The translations under genes were made by a program, and so were the position numbers. The notes beneath the pieces are model-generated. The model did no database searches, was not told where the DNA came from, and was given only the letters and a program-made list of their open reading frames with translations. Below are positions 17,183-24,477 of a DNA stretch of 43,458 bases, in pieces; the first letter of the stretch is position 1; the number at the start of each line of letters is the position of its first letter. Source of the DNA: CAZUWH01 sp964624075 (GTDB taxonomy: Bacteria > Pseudomonadota > Alphaproteobacteria > Rhodospirillales > Rhodospirillaceae); assembly GCA_964624075.1 (NCBI GenBank), contig CAZUWH010000023.1:1-43458 (forward strand), written 5' to 3'.

Positions 17183-19036
17183 ATGGTGAGAGAATCGTCA
17201 ACGACCAGTTATGAGGTTTATTTTCTGGAAAGACGGGGATGTGGGCTTTGTGCTTGTTTCCAGGAGCATGAGCGCTATTTAGCCTTGAAAAGCGCTAAGG
17301 AGGGCGAGGAACAGGGCAGGGCCACCAAGATCATCTGTGAAATCTGCTATCCGTCGCGAAACGAATCCGAAGAGATCGTAGCCTACCTGAGCAGGAATCT
17401 CAGGGAGGTCGCTACTGCGACGCGGGGGACTTTCCATCCGTCGGCAGGGCTCGGTCCGTTCCCGGTCTGCCCTTCTTCCTTTTTCTGTGCGTCCAGGAAC
17501 GGCCCTGACAATGACGAAAAAGGCAATGAGGCAACCGTCTCACCGGGCGGAAAGCAGGCGGCCCGGAACAGAAAGGAAGAAGAGAACGTCGATGTCACCA
17601 TGCGTCTGCTGGCCAGTCTGGCCACAGGGCTAGTTTCTCTCCTCCTCAGTCAGCCCTTCTAGCGGCATCGGCTTTTCCGCAGCATCTTCTGCGATCATCC
17701 TGTTTGCCGCTTTCATCGAGGCCTTTCTATTGACGGCACTGCCACTGTTCCTTGCCTTCATTCCCCTGACTGAACGGAACAGCCTGTCATGGCGGGAAGC
17801 GAACAGCACAGAAAGAGGCCAGCCGCACCGACATCTAACGGATGGATAAAAAGAACCTTCCCGCATGGCTGAAAGCGAAGCCAGAGGCTCCCTCGAGCGG
17901 AACACGAGGGGGAAGAGAGCCACAGGGAAGCACCTGCCTGTGGGTGGACGAGACGCAAGGAGACGCCGCTGACCAGGAAGGGGCGCAGGAGAAGACGGCA
18001 GGATCTGAACCAGAGGGAGGAAATGTGGACACGAACGAAGGACGCTCGCCCGAAGACAAGGCAGCGACGGCGTTGGGAAAACATCGCTCTGCCATGATGC
18101 GTTTTCTGGGGGGAACCATTTCGGCTTTCAAGGGTGCGCGGGTCCAGCTTGATCCTTTCACGAAGTTCGGCCTTCATCTGATCGTAGCCGGCGCCGCCGA
18201 CTTTCTGGGCGAGCGTAACGACCTGGAACCGGAGCAACGCCTGAGATTGATCCGCGATACCCTGGAGGTGCTGGAGGCCAAATCGAATCTTGCGCAAAGT
18301 TTCTGCGACAGACTGGAAGAGTACCCGCAAACACCATGCTATCTGGACATGATCTAAGCCGGCCGCGAGACGATGAGCCGGTTTCTTGACAACGATTCGG
18401 TCCCCCATGCCACCCTGCCCAAAATGATGAAAGCCTGGGCCGCACTGGCCAACCGGACAGCCACCAATGCCAACATCGTCACCGTTATGTTCACCGACAT
18501 GGTCGGCTCCACCAACATCACCCAGGACCGCGGCGATGACCGGGCACAAGTTGCTGGTGCGAACCCATAACGCCATCGTCCGCAAGGCTCTGATTGAATT
18601 CAGTGGCATGGCCTCATTTGCCTCCACCACTAATGCAGTCAAGGCGGCCATCATGATCCAGGGCGAGGTGGCACGAGAGTCCCTGGATCTGAACCTGCAC
18701 CTGCGCATCGGCATCAATACCAGCGAGCCGATCCGGGAAGAGAATGATCTGTTCGGAACCACCGTGTAATTGGCGCCCGCATCTGTGCCCAGGCTGGGGC
18801 CAGGACCAGATTTTCGTCTCGAACGTAGTCAAGGGGTTGTGTGCCGGCAAGCCATTCCGTTTCATCCCGCGCGGTACCGCCACACTGAAAGGCGTACGTG
18901 AACCCCAGCCGCTTTATGAAGTGGTCTGGTGGGAAGGAAGTCAGTCCCTGCCACGCCGTGCACGCACGGAATCGCAGGCGGAGGTCACGATGTTCCGTCC
19001 CGATGCCGCATTCACCCGCATGGCCATGCCGTAATA
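17183..19036 (+). pseudogene. Class III adenylate/guanylate cyclase, frameshifted with active-site deletion
   Basis: One gene is spread over about five frame segments. The N-terminal domain (TSYEVYFLERRGCGL...ERYLALKSAK) is of a kind I recall at the start of Rhodospirillales cyclases. A hydrophobic segment near 17660-17770 (FAAFIEAFLLTALPLFLAF) is a likely membrane helix, reached only by a frameshift. A helical middle domain follows (17842-18357: KFGLHLIVAGAADFLGE). The cyclase domain starts TVMFTDMVGSTNITQ near 18480 with the first metal-binding Asp, then shifts frame to LLVRTHNAIVRKAL. The segment normally reading EVKHTGDGI is missing between IEFSG and MASF, removing the second metal-binding Asp. 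LHLRIGINTSEPI, DLFGTTV and the tail IFVSNVVKGLCAG...PLYEVVWW follow in further frames. No cyclic nucleotide synthesis is possible from this gene. Confidence 0.8.
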
Positions 19037-19117
19037 GCTTTCCCGGTTGCTTCTCGCGTCGTCGGACGAAGCGATGATTTCCTGAAAGAGCGGTCAGTCC
19101 TTTTCATTCTCGTTCGA

Positions 19118-19435
19118 CTAGCGGCGGGGCTGACGGTTTATACTCCGCTCCTCGCCCACATCCACGTCCAATGGCGTTCCGGTCACATGGGCGTAGAGCA
19201 GCACGTCGTTGATGAATTCAGCCTCCTTGTCTGCCGCTCCCTTGTTGCGATGGAACGCTACAACGCGTTCCACCGCCTTGACGTTGAAGCCGTCAGATTT
19301 GATTTCAGTCTTCAGCTCTTTAAGTGAATCCTTCATTACATCGATTTCATCCAGCAACCGTTCCAGACGCTCGACATAGGAGGCCAGTTTGGTTGTCGTA
19401 TCAAGTTGCGGGGCAGCAGGCGAAACATTTTCCAT
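19118..19435 (-). CDS. DUF2312 / GapR-like DNA-binding protein
   Basis: The 105-residue protein has a long coiled-coil region (LASYVERLERLLDEIDVMKDSL, residues about 17-38) followed by ELKTEIKSDGFNVKAVERVVAF, which matches the DUF2312 fold. Members related to Caulobacter GapR bind AT-rich, overtwisted DNA and assist topoisomerases in front of replication forks. The family usually ends soon after the last helix (LLYAH here); this protein has about 24 extra residues with an acidic then basic tail (DVDVGEERSINRQPRR). GGGAAG precedes the ATG at 19435. It stands alone between two broken genes and is intact, which fits an important function. Whether it is the main GapR or a second, diverged copy cannot be told from this window. 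Confidence 0.75.
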   Translation of the reverse strand: MENVSPAAPQLDTTTKLASYVERLERLLDEIDVMKDSLKELKTEIKSDGFNVKAVERVVAFHRNKGAADKEAEFINDVLLYAHVTGTPLDVDVGEERSINRQPRR

Positions 19436-19545
19436 CGCTGATTTCTTCCCTGTTGATGGACGGCCAGAATGCCGTCAGGGCCAGTCATAGAACGCTTCCC
19501 GTACAACAAACAAGACCATACCCCCGCTAGGTCTTTATTCCGAAC

Positions 19546-19970
19546 TTAAGTGATGCCGAATCGCGACAGTGCCTCGGCCAGGTCTTCGCCAAAGGACGGC
19601 CCCTTGCGCAGCAGGGCCGCCCGAGGCGGCAAGGCTTCCAGCAGAGAATGCCCCCACCCATAACTGGTAAAGGGAATCCGCCGCGTCCTGGGCATGGCTG
19701 AAAAAGCACACGCCAGATCAACACCACTGATGTGTCCGAGCTCCATGGAAGCGATGATCAAATCCGGATCGGTCCGCAACACCTGCTCGAACGCTTCAAA
19801 CGGATTGCGGATGCTGGTCGAACGCAAACCACAGGCGCCGCGGCCAGTTCCCGCTCGACGATATGGCTCATGGCCCGTTCCGGCAGAATATAGATGACCT
19901 CTACGTCCTTCGGAATCACAACACCGAAAATTGCCAAGCGCAGATCCCGCTTTGCGCTTAAAGGCCTGCC
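19546..19970 (-). pseudogene. Response-regulator-receiver-like remnant
   Basis: Two frames together resemble one receiver-like domain. The first (about 19970-19840) reads RDLRLAIFGVVIPKDVEVIYILPERAMSHIVERELAAA; after a frameshift near 19840 the second reads RSTSIRNPFEAFEQVL, DPDLIIASMELGHISGVDLACAF and a C-terminal half ending LAEALSRFGIT. The pattern DPDLIIASMELGHISGVDL sits where receivers have their phosphoacceptor, with Ser or Met instead of Asp, so it may never have been a phosphorylated receiver. No start codon is clear. A further small loss is likely after RIPFT. No sensor kinase lies nearby. Confidence 0.5.
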
Positions 19971-20052
19971 GCGGCCGCAGCGACGCGGCTCTGGACGCGG
20001 AAGCCAGGGCGAGCGGGGAGATCGCGCGCCATCCTGCGCGCTTGCGGGAAGC

Positions 20053-20085
20053 CTTGATCGGCCATGATCAAGGCTCACAGGTATG
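20053..20085 (+). repeat. Dispersed repeat type 2, copy A
   Basis: CTTGATCGGCCATGATCAAG is a near-palindrome followed by GCTCACAGGTAT. The same pattern with few changes occurs at 27484-27516, downstream of addB. It could be a small operator-like or REP-like element. Confidence 0.5.
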
Positions 20086-20170
20086 ACAGGCATGCATTCA
20101 TGATTCCCCTCCTCGACATTTTCGCGTTCGTCCCTTCTGGACCATGCCTCATGCCGGATGCTTCCTTGAA

Positions 20171-20719
20171 TCAACTTTTGGAGGAATTTGCCTGTCCGTC
20201 ACGGCACTCCTGGAACCTGCCCCCAAGATGGTTCATGACCCGTGGTGACACGAAGGACGAAACATCGCCGCCTAGCCGCGCGATTTCCTTTACGAACCGC
20301 GAGGAGATGAACTGACACCGCTCGGAGGCCATCAGAAACACCGTTTCGATGGCTGGCGCGATGCGGGTATTCATGGCTGCCATCTGGAATTCATACTCGA
20401 AATCAGACACTGCACGCAATCCACGGACAACGATATTCGCCCCACACAAACGCACGAAATCCACAAGGAGGATATCGAAAGGGCGGACATCGATACGGGT
20501 CCCGTTGCCAAATGGCATGGTAGCGATTTCCGCTTCGATCATGGCGACGCGCTCGGGCAACGGAAACAGTGGCCCTTTGCCATCGTTATCGGCTACGGCA
20601 ATAATCAGATAATCAATCACTTTCGTCGCACGCATGATAATATCGAGGTGGCCATTGGTGATCGGATCGAACGTACCCGGATAGACTCCGATACGCTCAC
20701 CCTTTGTCCCCCCCCCCAT
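20171..20719 (-). CDS. coaD: Phosphopantetheine adenylyltransferase
   Basis: The 182-residue enzyme makes dephospho-CoA from 4'-phosphopantetheine and ATP, the penultimate step of coenzyme A synthesis. It has the nucleotidyltransferase motif GVYPGTFDPITNGHLDII (about 9-26) with the HxGH-type T-N-G-H element, VVRGLRAVSDFEYE (about 93-106) and the C-terminal ISSRFVKEIARLGGDVS element. It is about 15-20 residues longer than usual at the two ends combined. I chose the ATG at 20719 because a perfect GGAGGAGAT lies just before it. It overlaps the end of gyrA by 23 bases, and the codons after the ATG are a run of G (MGGGTKG), so the first residues are encoded by the shared G10 tract. gyrA-coaD adjacency is common in alphaproteobacteria. 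Confidence 0.95.
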   Translation of the reverse strand: MGGGTKGERIGVYPGTFDPITNGHLDIIMRATKVIDYLIIAVADNDGKGPLFPLPERVAMIEAEIATMPFGNGTRIDVRPFDILLVDFVRLCGANIVVRGLRAVSDFEYEFQMAAMNTRIAPAIETVFLMASERCQFISSRFVKEIARLGGDVSSFVSPRVMNHLGGRFQECRDGQANSSKS

Positions 20720-23468
20720 TATCTCCTCCCCGATCACCGCCGGACGAATCATCTGCCTCCTCTGGACCGACGTTTCTTCCGTTGCGGTTGCTGTCATCCT
20801 CGTTCATGTCCGGCAGCCGGACCGCTGACACCACCCGCTGGTTCTCAGCCGTGCGGAACAGCGTTACGCCCTGCGTGGCGCGACGGGCAATACGAATGTC
20901 ATTGACCGGTAAACGGATGATCTGACCGCTGTCGGTGATCATGACGATCTGATCGCTGTCATGGATCGGAAATGACGCAACCACTGACCCATTGCGACGG
21001 GTCGTTTCGATGTTGACGATTCCCTGTCCGCCACGATTGGTGATCCGGTATTCGTAGGAAGAGGTCCGCTTGCCGAAACCATGTTCCGTCACGGTCAGAA
21101 TGAATTCCTCGCCTGCTTTCATGCGATTGTAGTCATCCTCGAACAGAAGGACTCCCTCTCCGGCCGTTGTCTCCCCGTCCTCCGTTTCCCCCCCCGTTTC
21201 GCCGTTCCGCCGGAGTTTCAGATAAGTGTAACGCTGTTCCAGGGACGTATCATCATGTCTCACCACAGACACTGAAATAACCGTATCGCCTTCAGTCAAC
21301 CTGATGCCGCGCACGCCTGTCGATGTGCGTCCGGCAAAAACGCGCACGTCGGTTACGGGAAAACGGATGCATTTGCCATGACGCGTCGCCAGCAGAATGT
21401 CATCAGTTTCGGTACAGGTCAGCACGCCGATCAGGCTGTCGCCCGCGTCGAGCTTCATGGCAATCTTGCCGTTGGCCATGACGTTGGCAAAATCCGACAG
21501 GAGATTGCGCCGCACGTGACCCGAAGCGGTGGCAAACATGACATGCAGGGTGCACCAGATCCGCTCATCTTCGGGCAATGGCAGAACTGCGGAGATGGCC
21601 TGCCCCTCCTCCAGGGGCAGGATGTTGACCATGGCCTTGCCACGGCTTTGGGGCGTGCCCTCCGGCAGCCTGTATACTTTGAGCCGGTAGGCGATGCCGG
21701 CGGAGGAAAAGAACAGCACCGGCGCATGAGTGTTGGCGACGAGCACATGGCTCACACAATCCGCTTCCTTTGTCACCATCCCGGTGCGCCCCTTGCCCCC
21801 ACGACGCTGGGCACGATAGGTAGACAGGGGAACCCTTTTGATATAACCAGTGCTGGTAGCGGTGACGACCATATCTTCCCGCTGGATCAGATCCTCGACA
21901 TCCTGCTCGGAGACGCTGTCTTCGATCGTGGTCCGTCGCGGCGTGCCAAAGTCATTCTTGATCTGGACTAGTTCCTGGCGCAGAATCGCAGAGAGGTGCT
22001 CACGCGAAGATAGGATGTGCAAGTATTCCTCGATCTGGCTTGCGAAATCACGTAGGTCGGCATGTAGTTGTTTGCGTTCTAGGCCGGTCAGACGATGCAA
22101 GCGTAGTTCAAGGATGGCGCGCGCCTGAGTCTCCGAGAGATGATAGTGGCTTTCTGTAACCAGGTGGTCAGGTTCATCGATGAGGCGGATCAGGGACTCG
22201 ACCTCTTGCGTCTGCCATGCCCGTACCATGAGCCGTTCGCGGGCAGCTTGCGGATCGGGTGCGGTGCGGATCAAGGTAATGACCTCGTCCAGGTTGGCCA
22301 GCGCAACGGCAAGACTGATCAAAATATGCGCTTTCTCGCGTGCCCGGTTCAGTTCAAAAATCGTGCGCCGCCGGATGACCTCCTTGCGAAAGGTGACAAA
22401 AGTAGCAACAATCCCCTTAAGGGTCACCATCTCTGGACGGCCGCCGTTCAGCGCCAGGGCATTGACACCAAAGGAGGTCTGTAACGGCGTGAAGCGGTAG
22501 AGCTGATTCAGAACCACTTCGGCGTTGGCATCGCGTTTGACTTCGACTACCACCCGCAGGCCACGCCGGTCGGATTCATCCCGCAGGTCGGCGATCCCTT
22601 CAATGCGTTTGTCACGCACCAGTTCAGCCATGATTTCGATCATGCGTGCCTTGTTGACCTGATAGGGAACCTCGGTAATGACGATGACATCGCGATCCTT
22701 CCGCAGTTCCTCCTTATGGCAGCGGCCACGCACGATGATCGAACCGCGGCCGCTCACATAGGCCGCCCGTGCACCCTCGCGCCCCAGGATAATGCCTCCA
22801 GTCGGGAAATCCGGCGCCGGGACCAGTGCAATCAAGGCCTCGACTGAGATGGCTGGATCGTCGATATAGGCACAACAGGCATCAATGACTTCTCCCAGAT
22901 TGTGGGGAGGAATGTTGGTAGCCATACCAACAGCGATCCCGCCGGCGCCATTGACGAGCAGATTAGGAAAACGGGCCGGCAGAACCACAGGCTCTTTGTT
23001 CGTTTCATCATAGCTGGGTTGGAAATCAACCGTATCCTTGTCGATATCGTCAAGGAGCACATGTGCCGCGCGGGCCAGCCTCGCTTCAGTATACCGCATG
23101 GCCGCCGGCGGATCACCGTCCATGGAGCCGAAGTTGCCCTGTCCGCCTATCAGCGGCAGACGCATGGAAAAACCCTGTGCCATGCGCACCATGGCATCAT
23201 AAATGGCTGAATCCCCGTGCGGATGGTATTTGCCCATCACCTCACCGACGATACGCGCCGACTTGCGGAAAGGACGATTGTAATCGTAGCCACCTTCCTT
23301 CATCGCAAAAAGAATGCGCCGGTGAACAGGTTTCAGGCCGTCACGCACATCGGGCAACGCCCGGCTCACGATCACGCTCATGGCGTAATCGAGGTAGGAA
23401 CGTTTCATCTCCTCTTCGATGGTGACTGGCGTGATATCGAAGGCGGGTGGAGGGATGGTGCTGCTCAA
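20697..23468 (-). CDS. gyrA: DNA gyrase subunit A
   Basis: The 923-residue subunit cuts and rejoins DNA and wraps it for negative supercoiling, with GyrB. The breakage-reunion domain has the catalytic Tyr at residue 126 in AAMRYTEARL. The quinolone-determining region HPHGDSAIYD keeps Ser87 and Asp91, the counterparts of E. coli Ser83 and Asp87, so it looks quinolone-sensitive. The GyrA box QRRGGKG starts the C-terminal beta-pinwheel, confirming gyrase rather than ParC. The C-terminal tail is acidic and glycine-rich (SGGDRGGDNGGGDKG), with its last codons in the G10 tract that overlaps coaD. The pinwheel contains an inserted Gly/Glu-rich loop (NGETGGETEDGETT). The frame is intact. Confidence 0.97.
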   Translation of the reverse strand: MSSTIPPPAFDITPVTIEEEMKRSYLDYAMSVIVSRALPDVRDGLKPVHRRILFAMKEGGYDYNRPFRKSARIVGEVMGKYHPHGDSAIYDAMVRMAQGFSMRLPLIGGQGNFGSMDGDPPAAMRYTEARLARAAHVLLDDIDKDTVDFQPSYDETNKEPVVLPARFPNLLVNGAGGIAVGMATNIPPHNLGEVIDACCAYIDDPAISVEALIALVPAPDFPTGGIILGREGARAAYVSGRGSIIVRGRCHKEELRKDRDVIVITEVPYQVNKARMIEIMAELVRDKRIEGIADLRDESDRRGLRVVVEVKRDANAEVVLNQLYRFTPLQTSFGVNALALNGGRPEMVTLKGIVATFVTFRKEVIRRRTIFELNRAREKAHILISLAVALANLDEVITLIRTAPDPQAARERLMVRAWQTQEVESLIRLIDEPDHLVTESHYHLSETQARAILELRLHRLTGLERKQLHADLRDFASQIEEYLHILSSREHLSAILRQELVQIKNDFGTPRRTTIEDSVSEQDVEDLIQREDMVVTATSTGYIKRVPLSTYRAQRRGGKGRTGMVTKEADCVSHVLVANTHAPVLFFSSAGIAYRLKVYRLPEGTPQSRGKAMVNILPLEEGQAISAVLPLPEDERIWCTLHVMFATASGHVRRNLLSDFANVMANGKIAMKLDAGDSLIGVLTCTETDDILLATRHGKCIRFPVTDVRVFAGRTSTGVRGIRLTEGDTVISVSVVRHDDTSLEQRYTYLKLRRNGETGGETEDGETTAGEGVLLFEDDYNRMKAGEEFILTVTEHGFGKRTSSYEYRITNRGGQGIVNIETTRRNGSVVASFPIHDSDQIVMITDSGQIIRLPVNDIRIARRATQGVTLFRTAENQRVVSAVRLPDMNEDDSNRNGRNVGPEEADDSSGGDRGGDNGGGDKG
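20708..20717. other. G10 homopolymer shared by gyrA end and coaD start
   Basis: Ten consecutive C on the plus strand (G on the coding strand) encode both Gly-Gly-Gly before the last three residues of GyrA and Gly2-Gly4 of CoaD. The first G is the third base of the coaD ATG. A change in tract length would shift CoaD directly after its start and would alter the GyrA end. Confidence 0.9.
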
Positions 23469-23699
23469 GGTCCGATGCTCAGAGACACGTCATATACAAA
23501 AGCGCCCGGACATTCATATACCGCATTTGTCAGGCACTTGCACGCAGGAACAACGTTTTTGGTATCTGGCATGACACTCCCTCCCGCTCTGTGCCTTCCC
23601 GTCATGTGTGAACGGCCCCTTGCGTTGCGAGGAAAATGCAAGCGCTGGGTAACCAGTCTGGGTGCAGTCATGTGTCCGGCCTGTTTGCGCGGTTCACCG
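23469..23699. other. Region upstream of gyrA
   Basis: No gene recognised. It holds the upstream sequence of gyrA on the minus strand, with no clear promoter. Confidence 0.4.
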
Positions 23700-24130
23700 G
23701 ACCGCTGGCCATGACGGGATCCCCGTGGCCGCATCCCACATCGCCAGCGCCTCGCGGGCGGCTGCCAGAAGGGACGGGTCGTCGGCATCAACGGCGACGC
23801 CGGTCAGGCCTGGCCTCCCCCTGCGGTGCGACGATGCCGAATTCGGCCAAATGGAACCGTACCGCGTTGGCAGACATGGTGCGCCGGGTGACCAGTAGGT
23901 GGCGGGCGCGGTGGCGCATCAATCCCGCCTGCCGGTCGGGCGTCTGCGCTGGCACAAAGGCCATGCCCTTGCGCAGCATGGCCGCGTAAATCGCTGCGGC
24001 AGCGTCGTTCTTGCGCCCGCGCTCGACGGAGGGCTTCACACAGACCGGGGGCAGCCGCCACACCTAGTAGTCGCTGGCCGCCAACTTGCGCGCCCAGTCA
24101 TGGGCGAACATACAAGCTTCCAGGCCCACT
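23700..24130 (-). mobile_element. IS110-family transposase remnant
   Basis: On the minus strand, EACMFAHDWARKLAASDY, an in-frame TAG, then PPVCVKPSVERGRKNDAAAA, FVPAQTPDRQAGLMRHRARHLLV and ANAVRFHLAEFGIVAPQG follow the N-terminal half of IS110-type transposases, with the KNDAADA region degraded to KNDAAAA. After about 23810 a second frame (DPSLLAAAREALAMW) continues weakly. Both element ends, the first catalytic part and the C-terminal serine-containing domain are missing. It is a dead fragment, older than a simple insertion. A copy of repeat type 1 begins about 50 bp to its right. Confidence 0.7.
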
Positions 24131-24179
24131 CGTTATGGGAATGACACTGACTTGCAGAAGAGATATCCCTACATTGTCA

Positions 24180-24246
24180 CCGTATGCACACAAGTCTGCC
24201 CCGGCAAGGTGTGGATCATTGCTTTTCCCATCAGGCATACCTCTTC
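24180..24246 (+). repeat. Dispersed repeat type 1, copy B
   Basis: The second copy of the sequence at 1743-1810, starting CCGTATGCACACAAG and containing CAAGGTGTGGA and CATCAGGCAT. It is followed, like copy A, by C-rich palindromic sequence. Confidence 0.6.
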
Positions 24247-24285
24247 CCCCTGGAGGGAAGACCCTCTCCCTCTGAGAGGAAGACT

Positions 24286-24309
24286 CCCTCTCCCATCAAA
24301 GGGAGAGGG
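24286..24309. repeat. GC palindrome with ATCAAA loop
   Basis: CCCTCTCCC (24286-24294) pairs perfectly with GGGAGAGGG (24301-24309) around ATCAAA. Further partial copies of the stem flank it (24243-24285), so this is a small cluster between the IS remnant and addB. Confidence 0.65.
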
Positions 24310-24477
24310 CTAAAGCATCTAGATGGAAGGCTTCATGCCCCCCCCCTTGATCCTCCACATCGTTTGGAACCTTGCCCTGGGGATCAGAGCCCGGGACACA
24401 GGGCCGTCACATTTGGATACGATGGCCCTGAAGAAAAGGTGACTCGACTTTCCCGTTTCGCTCGGGGATGATAGAGA

